Of a DNA stretch of 15,614 nucleotides, positions 1-12,793 are shown piece by piece (position 1 is the stretch's first letter; each line of letters starts with the position of its first letter). The stretch is from CAZLHO01 sp964559455 (GTDB lineage: Bacteria; Krumholzibacteriota; Krumholzibacteriia; LZORAL124-64-63). The stretch spans positions 1 to 15,614 of the forward strand of contig CAZLHO010000062.1 of NCBI GenBank assembly GCA_964559455.1, given 5' to 3'. Position numbers and translations under genes: made by a program. The notes below the pieces were generated by a model. The model made no database searches. It was not told the origin of the DNA and saw nothing but the letters and a program-made list of their open reading frames with translations.

Positions 1-59
1 CGATTCGCGAGGGCGGCCGCACCGTCGGCGCCGGCGTCGTCGCCAAGATCATCGCATAG
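1..59 (+). CDS. tuf: elongation factor Tu, C-terminal end (partial)
   Basis: Only the last 18 complete codons and the TAG stop are in the window. They read IREGGRTVGAGVVAKIIA, the closing strand of EF-Tu domain III, which ends almost identically in most bacteria. EF-Tu delivers aminoacyl-tRNA to the ribosomal A site in a GTP-dependent way. This copy lies upstream of rpmG, and a second tuf begins at 15560, so the genome has at least two copies in the same orientation. The N-terminal part lies outside the window, so intactness cannot be judged. Confidence 0.95.
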   Translation, partial: IREGGRTVGAGVVAKIIA

Positions 60-80
60 GTCCGCGACAGAGGTGATGAA

Positions 81-233
81 ATGCCCAGGGATTTGGTGAT
101 TCTCGCTTGCGTCGACTGCAAGATGAGGAACTACACGACGAAGAAGAACAAGCGTCTCCACCCTGACCGGCTGGAGCACAAGAAGTTCTGCCCCAGGTGC
201 AACAAGCACACGGCGCACAAGGAAACGCGTTAG
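81..233 (+). CDS. rpmG: 50S ribosomal protein L33, zinc-binding form
   Basis: This 50-residue protein belongs to the large ribosomal subunit near the E site. It begins MPRDLVILAC and has two Cys pairs, C10-V-D-C13 and C37-P-R-C40, which form the zinc ribbon of the C+ type of L33. Many bacteria also carry a Cys-less paralogue for use under zinc shortage; none is in this window. The length matches the family norm of about 50 residues. The ATG at 81 follows an AGAGGTGA ribosome binding site that starts at 69. An upstream ATG at 76 is in another frame. The gene starts 21 bases after the tuf stop and ends 18 bases before tRNA-Trp, so it is probably co-transcribed with both. Confidence 0.95.
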   Translation: MPRDLVILACVDCKMRNYTTKKNKRLHPDRLEHKKFCPRCNKHTAHKETR

Positions 234-251
234 AACGACGCGGATCGCGGT

Positions 252-328
252 AGGGGTGTAGCTCAGTTGGCTAGAGCATCGGTCTCCAAAACCGAGGGTC
301 GCGGGTTCGAATCCTGCCACCCCTGCCA
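252..328 (+). tRNA. trnW: tRNA-Trp (anticodon CCA)
   Basis: A full cloverleaf can be drawn. The acceptor strands AGGGGTG (252-258) and CACCCCT (318-324) pair perfectly. The D stem is GCTC/GAGC with a TTGG-containing loop. The anticodon stem is TCGGT/ACCGA with loop CTCCAAA, placing the CCA anticodon at 286-288. The T arm is GCGGG-TTCGAAT-CCTGC. The discriminator is G325 and the terminal CCA is encoded (326-328). G at the discriminator and anticodon CCA are tryptophan identity elements. The gene sits between rpmG and secE, a common location, so it is probably cut out of a polycistronic mRNA by RNase P and other nucleases. Confidence 0.97.
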
Positions 329-364
329 TCCGCGGCGCCGGCTCCGAACGAGGTGAGCGACATA

Positions 365-556
365 ATGTTCGCGAAATTGCAGCATTACATGAAGGAATCG
401 GGCCAGGAGATGAAACGCGTCTCGTGGCCGACGTTCGCCGAACTCAAGGAGTCGACGCTCGTCGTCATCGTCACGGTGGCCGTGATCACGGTTTTCGTCT
501 TTTTTGTGGATCAGATCCTGAGCTTCATCCAGAGAAAGCTCATCCTGATGACCTGA
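365..556 (+). CDS. secE: preprotein translocase subunit SecE
   Basis: This 63-residue single-span SecE clamps the SecY channel in the inner membrane. Residues 1-30 form the amphipathic cytoplasmic helix with the conserved stretch MKRVSWPT (Trp21-Pro22). Residues about 31-49 are a hydrophobic membrane segment rich in Val, Ile and Phe. A short basic tail follows. The length is typical of the one-helix form; E. coli has three helices. I chose ATG 365 because GAGGTGA (350-356) lies 8 bases upstream. A GTG at 353 is in frame, but it falls inside that ribosome binding site. The usual partner nusG follows only after a gap of about 170 bases, which is longer than usual. Confidence 0.94.
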   Translation: MFAKLQHYMKESGQEMKRVSWPTFAELKESTLVVIVTVAVITVFVFFVDQILSFIQRKLILMT

Positions 557-580
557 CGCCGGTCATTCCGCCGGGCGCGT

Positions 581-600
581 CCTGACGCCGGAGCGTCGGG
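581..600 (+). other. hairpin after secE
   Basis: CCTGACGC (581-588) pairs with GCGTCGGG (593-600) around a CGGA tetraloop. This gives 8 pairs, one of them G-T. The stem begins 25 bases after the secE stop. It has no T run after it, so it is not a clear intrinsic terminator. An RNA-stabilising, processing or pausing role is possible. The 11-base word CCTGACGCCGG also occurs at 552-562, overlapping the secE stop codon. Confidence 0.5.
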
Positions 601-649
601 GCGGGGCCGACGGCCGTCGTCGATCATCGCGCCAGCAAGGCCGAGCCCG

Positions 650-684
650 CCGGTGCCCGCACCGGTCCGGGTGTTTCTTTGTCT
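650..684 (+). terminator. possible weak terminator or attenuator before nusG
   Basis: The perfect inverted repeat CCGGTGC-CC-GCACCGG (650-665) is followed a few bases later by the T-rich stretch GTGTTTCTTTGT (671-682). An alternative stem, CCCG (656-659) with CGGG (668-671), would lie directly against the T-rich stretch and would exclude the first. The T-rich part is also half of an AT-only inverted repeat, TTCTTT-GTCT-AAAGAA (675-690). This is the only such AT-rich patch in the gap. The layout suggests partial termination or pausing between secE and nusG. The T run is interrupted, so the call is tentative. Confidence 0.35.
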
Positions 685-728
685 AAAGAATCATGCGGTG
701 CGCTTGTCGCCGCCCGGGGAGTATGGAC

Positions 729-1535
729 GTGGCTGACGACAGGAACGAAGACCAGAACGCGGCCGGGCTCGACGAGGGCCTGCCCCTGTTCAGCGACCTG
801 CCCGAGAGTGGGGAGCCCGAGGCTCCCGCCGAGGCGGAGCCTGCCGACGGCGAGGGCGGCGACGAGACTGTCGCGCCCGACGAGCCCGTCGAGACGGAGG
901 TTCCCGACGCTCCCGCGGAGACCGTCGAGGAGCCGGCCGCGCCGGCCGCGCCGGCCGCGGCACCGACCGCCGAGGAGCTGTCCGAGCAGCACCGCCGGAA
1001 GGGCATGCGCTGGTTCGTGATCCACGCCAACACGGGTCACGAGAACAAGGTCAAGCGCAACATCGAGACGGCCATCAAGGCCAACCACATGGAGGACTCC
1101 TTCGGCGAGATCCTGGTCGCGACCCAGGAAGTCACCGAGATGAAGGCCGGGCGGCGCTACACCGTGAAGCGCAAGTTCTTCCCGAGCTACATCCTGGTCG
1201 AGATGGTGATGACCAAGGATACGCAGCACTTCATCAACTCGATTCCCGGGGTGACGCGGTTCATCGGCGGCACGCAGCTCAAGCCCGAGCCGATCACCCG
1301 CGAGGAGGTGGACCGGATCCTGGGCCGCATGTCGAAGGCCGAGGAGGCCGGCGCCGTGATGGACATTCCCTACCAGGTCGGCGACAGCGTGCAGGTCATC
1401 GACGGACCCTTCTCCGACTGGGTGGGCGTAATCGACGAGATCAACCGCGACAAGGGCAAGCTCAAGGTCATGATCTCGATCTTCGGTTCGGAGACGCCGG
1501 TGGAGCTGGACTTCTTGCAGGTCAAGTCGGTCTAG
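729..1535 (+). CDS. nusG: transcription termination/antitermination factor NusG with long acidic N-terminal extension
   Basis: NusG binds the RNA polymerase clamp and links it to Rho or to ribosomal protein S10. The canonical protein begins at MRWFVIHANTG (residue 93 from the start chosen here, ATG codon at 1005). The NGN domain spans about 93-200, with FFPSYILVEM and IPGVTRFIGG. The KOW domain spans about 214-268, with VQVIDGPFSDW and TPVELDFLQVKSV. The preceding 92 residues are rich in Glu, Asp, Ala and Pro and look disordered. E. coli NusG is about 180 residues in total. The start is uncertain. GTG 729 has GGAG (718-721) at 7 bases. ATG 723 is too close to that site, and ATG 693 has only a weak site. 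ATG 1005 would give a normal 176-residue NusG. The extension has ordinary GC-rich coding composition, so it looks translated. Confidence 0.92.
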   Translation: MADDRNEDQNAAGLDEGLPLFSDLPESGEPEAPAEAEPADGEGGDETVAPDEPVETEVPDAPAETVEEPAAPAAPAAAPTAEELSEQHRRKGMRWFVIHANTGHENKVKRNIETAIKANHMEDSFGEILVATQEVTEMKAGRRYTVKRKFFPSYILVEMVMTKDTQHFINSIPGVTRFIGGTQLKPEPITREEVDRILGRMSKAEEAGAVMDIPYQVGDSVQVIDGPFSDWVGVIDEINRDKGKLKVMISIFGSETPVELDFLQVKSV

Positions 1536-1567
1536 ACCGCCGTTGGACTCGGCCGCGGGCGAAGTCT

Positions 1568-1605
1568 GGTCGCCCCCGGCGGCGGGGGACCCCTCTCGGT
1601 CCCTC
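1568..1605 (+). promoter_or_regulatory. two mutually exclusive hairpins in the nusG-rplK leader
   Basis: CCCCC (1573-1577) can pair with GGGGG (1584-1588), helped by GGT (1568-1570) with ACC (1589-1591). Alternatively, bases 1584-1591 can pair with 1598-1605: GGGACC with GGTCCC, extended by G-T and G-C pairs, around the loop CCTCTC. Both folds need the same G run, so only one can form. This is in the 189-base interval before rplK, where the L11-L1 operon is autoregulated by L1 in E. coli. No T run follows either stem. A regulatory role is inferred from position and from the competing folds. Confidence 0.4.
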
Positions 1606-1627
1606 GTGAGATGGCAGATAGATTGAA

Positions 1628-1674
1628 GGATCCCCGATCCGGTGCAGGGCGCGCATGTGGACTGCGCGATGCCC
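1628..1674 (+). promoter_or_regulatory. leader stem-loops upstream of rplK; candidate L1 autoregulatory site
   Basis: There are two adjacent stem-loops. The first is GGATC-CCC-GATCC (1628-1640). The second is GGGC-GCGCA-TGTGGAC-TGCGC-GAT-GCCC (1647-1674): two stacked helices interrupted on the 3' side only by a GAT bulge. L1 is known to bind both the 23S rRNA L1 stalk and mRNA mimics of it, in which two short helices flank an asymmetric internal loop. The second stem-loop has that general shape, and its loop word TGTGGAC also occurs in the 23S L1 stalk as I recall it. This is suggestive only; I could not align it rigorously. Confidence 0.35.
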
Positions 1675-1724
1675 GAAGGCGCCGGCGCCGCGGATTCGCT
1701 CGAATGAATCAGGAGTCGTTGCGA

Positions 1725-2147
1725 ATGGCCAAGAAAGTCCTCGCAAACATCAAGTTGCAGATCAACGCCGGCAAGGCGAACCCGGCGCCCCCCGTGGGCC
1801 CGGCGCTCGGCCAGCACGGCGTCAACATCATGGAGTTCTGCAACACCTTCAACGAGAGGACGAAGGAACAGGTAGGCCTGGTGATCCCCGTGGTCATCAC
1901 CGTCTACCAGGATCGGAGTTTTTCGTTCATCACGAAGACTCCCCCTGCCTCCATCCTTCTCTTGAAGGCCGCCGGACTGGAGTCCGGCAGCAAGGAACCC
2001 GGCAAGACGACGGCGGGCACCGTCTCCCTCGCGAAGGTTCGCGAGATCGCGGAGATGAAGATGACCGACCTCAACGCCGGCTCCGTCGAGGCCGCGATGA
2101 AGATCATCGCCGGCACGGCGCGCAGCATGGGGCTCGAAGTCCGTTAG
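1725..2147 (+). CDS. rplK: 50S ribosomal protein L11
   Basis: This 140-residue L11 is close to the usual 141-142. It binds the GTPase-associated region of 23S rRNA at the base of the stalk contacted by EF-G and EF-Tu. The N-terminal domain contains NPAPPVGPALGQHGVNIMEF, the proline-rich region with the PPVGPALG signature. The C-terminal RNA-binding domain covers about residues 75-140 and includes KTTAGTVS and MTDLNAGSVEAAMKIIAGTA. The start ATG 1725 gives the normal N-terminus MAKKV and has AGGAG at 1711-1715. An in-frame ATG at 1704 would add seven unsupported residues. The leader is long and structured, and rplA follows after 122 bases. In E. coli, L1 represses this pair. Confidence 0.97.
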   Translation: MAKKVLANIKLQINAGKANPAPPVGPALGQHGVNIMEFCNTFNERTKEQVGLVIPVVITVYQDRSFSFITKTPPASILLLKAAGLESGSKEPGKTTAGTVSLAKVREIAEMKMTDLNAGSVEAAMKIIAGTARSMGLEVR

Positions 2148-2269
2148 GACGGCGCGCCCCCTGACTGGGAAGACACGGCGTCGGGACCGCGCGACGGTCA
2201 CCGTCACCGGAGAAAACGAGCGGCGCAAGCCCTCTTCGAACCATCACAGTCAGTCAGGAGAACAACGCA

Positions 2270-2962
2270 ATGAAGCACGGAAAGACGTGGCGTGAGGCCA
2301 AGGGCCTCATCGACAAGTCCGAGCCGTATCCCCTGGGCGAAGCCCTCTCCATCCTGGCCAGCATGCCCAAGGCCAAGTTCGATGAATCCGTGGACCTGGC
2401 GGTCCGTCTCGGGGTCAACCCCCGGCACGCCGACCAGAACGTCCGCGGCACCGTCGTGCTGCCGAACGGCACGGGCAAGGACGTGCGTGTGCTCGTGATC
2501 ACGCGCGGTCCCAAGGAGGAGGAGGCCCGCCAGGCGGGAGCCGACTTCGTCGGCGCCGATGAGTTCCTGCCCAAGATCGACGGAGGGTGGACGGACGTCG
2601 ACGTCATCATCGCCACCCCCGACATGATGGGCGAGCTCGGCAAGCGCGGGCGGATCCTCGGTCCCCGGGGCCTGATGCCCAACCCCAAGGTCGGCACCGT
2701 GACCATGGACATCGCCAAGGCCGTCACCGACGCCAAGGCGGGTCGCGTGGAGTACCGGGTCGACAAGGCGGGCATCGTGCACTGTCCGATCGGCAAGCGG
2801 TCCTTCGACGAGGACAAGCTCATGGAGAACGCCACCACCCTCTATCGGGAGCTGCTGCGGGCGAAGCCCTCGTCGCTCAAGGGCGCCTACGTCCTGTCGG
2901 TCTTCCTGTCCGGCACGATGTCGCCCGCGATCAGGATCGATCACGTGGCCCTGGCCCGATAG
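2270..2962 (+). CDS. rplA: 50S ribosomal protein L1
   Basis: This 230-residue L1 matches the family length (about 230-235). L1 forms the mobile stalk that helps deacylated tRNA leave the E site, and in many bacteria it represses its own operon by binding the L11 leader. The N-terminal part begins MKHGKTWREAK and carries AKFDESVDLAVRLGVNPRHA. The central signature GRILGPRGLMPNPKVGTVT is clear. The C-terminal RNA-binding half contains GRVEYRVDKAGIVHCPIGK. The ATG at 2270 has AGGAG at 2256-2260. The C-terminus (residues 219-230) is diverged and reads AIRIDHVALAR. The 122-base gap before it contains a small inverted repeat (2193-2205) and nothing else I can identify. Confidence 0.97.
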   Translation: MKHGKTWREAKGLIDKSEPYPLGEALSILASMPKAKFDESVDLAVRLGVNPRHADQNVRGTVVLPNGTGKDVRVLVITRGPKEEEARQAGADFVGADEFLPKIDGGWTDVDVIIATPDMMGELGKRGRILGPRGLMPNPKVGTVTMDIAKAVTDAKAGRVEYRVDKAGIVHCPIGKRSFDEDKLMENATTLYRELLRAKPSSLKGAYVLSVFLSGTMSPAIRIDHVALAR

Positions 2963-2981
2963 TCGTCAATCCGTCGCCGCC

Positions 2982-2995
2982 GCGCCCCCGGGCGC
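2982..2995 (+). other. small GC hairpin between rplA and rplJ
   Basis: GCGCC (2982-2986) pairs with GGCGC (2991-2995) around CCCG. The whole rplA-rplJ gap is 65 bases. The L10 leader that binds the L10-L12 complex in many bacteria is usually longer and contains a kink-turn; I cannot recognise one here. The hairpin may reduce readthrough or be chance in GC-rich DNA. Confidence 0.3.
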
Positions 2996-3027
2996 CGCGG
3001 CCGTTTGAAGCATAAGGAGGGTGCCTG

Positions 3028-3546
3028 ATGGCACGTCCCGAGAAGGTAGCCCAGGTCGAGGCGATCGCCGGAAACCTCGCCGACGCTCAGAGCATCGTCA
3101 TGGCCGACTTCACCGGCCTGACCGTGGAGCAGATGACCCAGTTCCGCTCCAAGTGCCGCGAGCAGGGCGTGGTCTGCCGGGTGGTCAAGAACCGCCTGGC
3201 GAGGATCGCCGCCGACCGGGCCGAGATGAAGGTCCTCGTGGACCATCTGCAGGGCCCGACCGCGCTGGTCATGGACGCCGGAAGCCAGGTGAATCCCGCC
3301 AAGCTAGTGACGGAGTTCGCCAAGGACAACGAGCGGCTCCAGGTCAAGGGCGGGATCCTCGACGGTCGGTTCCTGGACGCGGAGCAGATCATGGCCCTGG
3401 CCAAGATCCCCAGCCGCGACGAGCTGATCGCCAAGATGATGGGCAGCATGAATTCGCCGCTCACCGGCATCGTCGGCACCGTCAACGGCGTGATGAGCGC
3501 CCTGGCGCGCGCCCTGGACGCCGTGGCCAAGCAGAAGGCGGCCTGA
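3028..3546 (+). CDS. rplJ: 50S ribosomal protein L10
   Basis: This 172-residue L10 is of normal length. It anchors the L7/L12 dimers to the ribosome. The globular N-terminal domain (about 1-130) begins MARPEKVAQVEAIAGNL and includes MADFTGLTVEQMTQFR and CRVVKNRLARIA, the rRNA and L11 contact region. The C-terminal helix, roughly residues 135-172 with repeated Ala and Leu, is the known docking site for L12 N-terminal domains. The start is well defined by AAGGAGG (3014-3020) 7 bases before the ATG. It precedes rplL by 85 bases, as usual for this pair. L10, with or without L12, represses this operon in E. coli, but no leader motif could be confirmed here. Confidence 0.96.
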   Translation: MARPEKVAQVEAIAGNLADAQSIVMADFTGLTVEQMTQFRSKCREQGVVCRVVKNRLARIAADRAEMKVLVDHLQGPTALVMDAGSQVNPAKLVTEFAKDNERLQVKGGILDGRFLDAEQIMALAKIPSRDELIAKMMGSMNSPLTGIVGTVNGVMSALARALDAVAKQKAA

Positions 3547-3590
3547 ACGGCCGGATATCGAGAGTAATCAACCGGGCGCGAGCCCGAAGG

Positions 3591-3610
3591 CAGCGGCGCC
3601 CAGCGGCGCC
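3591..3610 (+). repeat. tandem 10-base repeat before rplL
   Basis: CAGCGGCGCC occurs twice in immediate succession (3591-3600 and 3601-3610), just before the rplL ribosome binding site. It is probably a small slippage duplication in GC-rich DNA. No role is evident. Confidence 0.7.
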
Positions 3611-3631
3611 CCCGCTGAGAAGGAGACGACA

Positions 3632-4027
3632 ATGTCCGAGACCACCGAGATCAAGCTGAGCGACAACGCCCAGAAGGTTCTGGAGATGATCGAGCAGATG
3701 ACCGTCCTCGAGGCCGCCGACCTGGTCAAGGCCATGGAGGACAAGTTCGGCGTCAGCGCGGCGGCTCCCGTCGCCATGGCCGCCATGCCCGCGGCCGCCC
3801 AGGCCGAAGAGGAGAAGGTCGAGTTCACCGTCGTCCTGACCGGCGTCGGCGACAAGAAGATCCAGGTCATCAAGGAGATCCGCGCGATCACGGGCCTCGG
3901 CCTGAAGGAGGCCAAGGAGCTGGTCGAGAGCGCGCCCACCAACGTCAAGGAGGGCGTGACCAAGGACGAGGCCGAGCAAGTCAAGGAGAAGCTCGAGGCG
4001 GTCGGTGCCATCATCGACCTGAAGTAG
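3632..4027 (+). CDS. rplL: 50S ribosomal protein L7/L12
   Basis: This 131-residue stalk protein is present in several copies per ribosome and recruits translation GTPases. The N-terminal dimerisation and L10-binding domain spans about residues 1-45 and ends EDKFGVSAAAP. A flexible Ala/Pro/Met hinge covers about 46-58. The C-terminal factor-binding domain runs from about 59 to the end, with ITGLGLKEAKELVESAP and DEAEQVKEKLEAVGA. The N-terminal domain is about 8 residues longer than in E. coli. The start ATG 3632 has AAGGAG (3620-3625) 6 bases upstream. Two strong hairpins follow the stop codon and separate the highly expressed rplL from rpoB. Confidence 0.97.
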   Translation: MSETTEIKLSDNAQKVLEMIEQMTVLEAADLVKAMEDKFGVSAAAPVAMAAMPAAAQAEEEKVEFTVVLTGVGDKKIQVIKEIRAITGLGLKEAKELVESAPTNVKEGVTKDEAEQVKEKLEAVGAIIDLK

Positions 4028-4038
4028 CTTTTTCCCCT

Positions 4039-4073
4039 GGCCCTCCGTCCGGCCCCGCGCCGGCCGGAGGGCC
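4039..4073 (+). terminator. strong hairpin 1 in the rplL-rpoB gap (attenuator or processing site)
   Basis: GGCCCTCCG (4039-4047) pairs perfectly with CGGAGGGCC (4065-4073). Inside this, after one T/C mismatch, CCGGC (4049-4053) pairs with GCCGG (4059-4063). The stem therefore has 14 pairs and a 5-base loop. No T run follows, so full intrinsic termination is unlikely. At this position E. coli has an attenuator and an RNase III site that lower rpoBC expression relative to rplJL. A similar role here is inference. Confidence 0.6.
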
Positions 4074-4080
4074 CCCTGCT

Positions 4081-4104
4081 CGGCGTCCGACGTGTCGGAC
4101 GCCG
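4081..4104 (+). promoter_or_regulatory. strong hairpin 2 in the rplL-rpoB gap
   Basis: CGGCGTCCGA (4081-4090) pairs perfectly with TCGGACGCCG (4095-4104) around the loop CGTG, giving 10 uninterrupted pairs only 7 bases after hairpin 1. It lies about 24 bases before the rpoB ribosome binding site (4128-4134). Two perfect stems in a 114-base gap is more than GC content alone suggests. Likely roles are partial termination, RNase III cleavage, or protecting mRNA ends. Confidence 0.55.
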
Positions 4105-4141
4105 GCGGACGATTTGGGATCCATGGCGAGGAAGTGATCTC

Positions 4142-7990
<3,849 letters not shown>

Positions 7991-8019
7991 CCCCACGGGG
8001 CGGCGAGGAGGTTGTGGAT

Positions 8020-12195
<4,176 letters not shown>

Positions 12196-12202
12196 AAACC
12201 GG

Positions 12203-12228
12203 CCGGGGGCGGCTTCGGCGGCCCCCGG
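12203..12228 (+). terminator. UUCG-capped hairpin after rpoC
   Basis: CCGGGGGC (12203-12210) pairs perfectly with GCCCCCGG (12221-12228). The interior GC-TTCG-GC adds a very stable C(UUCG)G tetraloop above a G/G mismatch. It begins 8 bases after the rpoC stop codon. Only AAGCCCTTATC follows, so there is no T run; it may be a partial terminator or a 3'-end stabiliser for the rpoBC mRNA. Confidence 0.55.
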
Positions 12229-12251
12229 AAGCCCTTATCGCCAAGGAAAAC

Positions 12252-12280
12252 TTGACAATAGGGCGATGCGAATATATTCT
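12252..12280 (+). promoter_or_regulatory. sigma-70 type promoter for the rpsL-rpsG(-fusA-tuf) unit
   Basis: The -35 box is a perfect TTGACA (12252-12257). A spacer of exactly 17 bases leads to TATTCT (12275-12280), 4 of 6 to consensus. An overlapping TATATT (12273-12278) is closer to consensus but at 15-base spacing. The surrounding DNA is locally AT-rich (AAGGAAAA before, AATATATT at the -10), in sharp contrast to the rest of the window. Transcription would start near 12287. This is the only convincing promoter in the window. Confidence 0.75.
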
Positions 12281-12290
12281 AGCCCTTCTG

Positions 12291-12322
12291 TCCCGGAGGG
12301 TCCGAGGCCCCCTGGGATTTTT
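12291..12322 (+). terminator. intrinsic terminator-like hairpin with T5 tract in the rpsL leader (candidate attenuator)
   Basis: Bases 12291-12300 (TCCCGGAGGG) pair with 12308-12317 (CCCCCTGGGA), with one G-T pair, one A/C mismatch and a 7-base loop. TTTTT follows immediately (12318-12322). This is the best hairpin-plus-T-run in the window. It lies just downstream of the predicted transcription start and 52 bases before rpsL. GCCCC (12307-12311) could instead pair with GGGGC (12323-12327), destroying the terminator stem, which is the usual logic of an attenuator. What would switch the folds cannot be read from the sequence. It may also simply thin out readthrough from rpoBC. Confidence 0.5.
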
Positions 12323-12335
12323 GGGGCGTAATTCA

Positions 12336-12350
12336 CCGGCCCCGGGCCGG
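12336..12350 (+). other. hairpin near the rpsL ribosome binding site
   Basis: CCGGCC (12336-12341) and GGCCGG (12345-12350) form a perfect 6-pair stem with a 3-base loop, ending 12 bases before the GGGAGG ribosome binding site of rpsL. It adds to a densely structured 5' leader and could influence rpsL translation. Confidence 0.4.
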
Positions 12351-12373
12351 ATCGATGGAAGAGGGAGGCCGAA

Positions 12374-12748
12374 GTGCCTACGCTGAACCAACTCGTGCGC
12401 AAGGGCCGCAAGACGGTCGAGGTCAAGAGCAAGAGCCCCGCTCTGCTCAGTTGCCCCCAGCGCAAGGGTGTCTGCACGCGCGTCTACACGCAGACCCCGA
12501 AGAAGCCGAATTCGGCGCTGCGCAAGATCGCCCGCGTGCGCCTGACCAACGGGATCGAGGTCACGGCCTACATCCCCGGCGAGGGCCACAACCTGCAGGA
12601 GCACAGCATCGTGCTCGTGCGCGGCGGCCGCGTCAAGGACCTTCCGGGCGTCCGCTACCACATCGTTCGCGGCACCCAGGACGCCTCCGGCGTCGACGCG
12701 CGGCGCCAGAGCCGCTCCAAGTACGGGGTCAAGCGCCCGAAGGCCTAG
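12374..12748 (+). CDS. rpsL: 30S ribosomal protein S12
   Basis: This 124-residue S12 sits at the decoding centre and controls accuracy of tRNA selection. Diagnostic segments are CPQRKGVCTRVYTQTPKKPN, GEGHNLQEHS, and VRGGRVKDLPGVRYHIVRG. The lysines whose mutation gives streptomycin resistance, in TPKKPNS (residues 43-44) and RVKDLPG (Lys88), are wild type. Asp89, the RimO methylthiolation target in E. coli, is present. The start is GTG 12374 with GGGAGG (12363-12368) 5 bases upstream. It is the first gene after the internal promoter and leader, and rpsG follows after 45 bases. Confidence 0.98.
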   Translation: MPTLNQLVRKGRKTVEVKSKSPALLSCPQRKGVCTRVYTQTPKKPNSALRKIARVRLTNGIEVTAYIPGEGHNLQEHSIVLVRGGRVKDLPGVRYHIVRGTQDASGVDARRQSRSKYGVKRPKA

Positions 12749-12763
12749 TCCTGTGATAACGAT

Positions 12764-12782
12764 GCCGCCCTCGCGGGGCGGC
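12764..12782 (+). promoter_or_regulatory. hairpin abutting the rpsG ribosome binding site; candidate S7 control element
   Basis: GCCGCCC (12764-12770) pairs perfectly with GGGCGGC (12776-12782) around the 5-base loop TCGCG. The next base begins GAGGAG (12783-12788), the rpsG Shine-Dalgarno sequence. In E. coli, S7 binds the rpsL-rpsG intercistronic RNA and represses its own synthesis, and rpsG translation is coupled to rpsL. A stem directly touching the ribosome binding site in the same gap fits such control, but S7 binding is inferred from location only. Confidence 0.45.
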
Positions 12783-12793
12783 GAGGAGAAGAT

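Noticed and set aside
624..2228. Minus-strand open frame of about 534 codons opposite nusG and rplK
   Set aside because: Low-complexity shadow translation with no family resemblance; it covers two certain genes and their leader.
2963..3027. L10 leader (L10-L12 binding RNA) before rplJ
   Set aside because: The gap is only 65 bases and shows one small GC stem; the kink-turn and long-range pairing expected of that leader could not be recognised.
4029..4033. TTTTT just after the rplL stop as a terminator tail
   Set aside because: No hairpin precedes it at the right distance; the strong hairpins come after it, which is the wrong order on the plus strand.
12374..12748. Possible natural streptomycin resistance in S12
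   Set aside because: The lysines in TPKKPNS and RVKDLPG are unchanged from the sensitive form.
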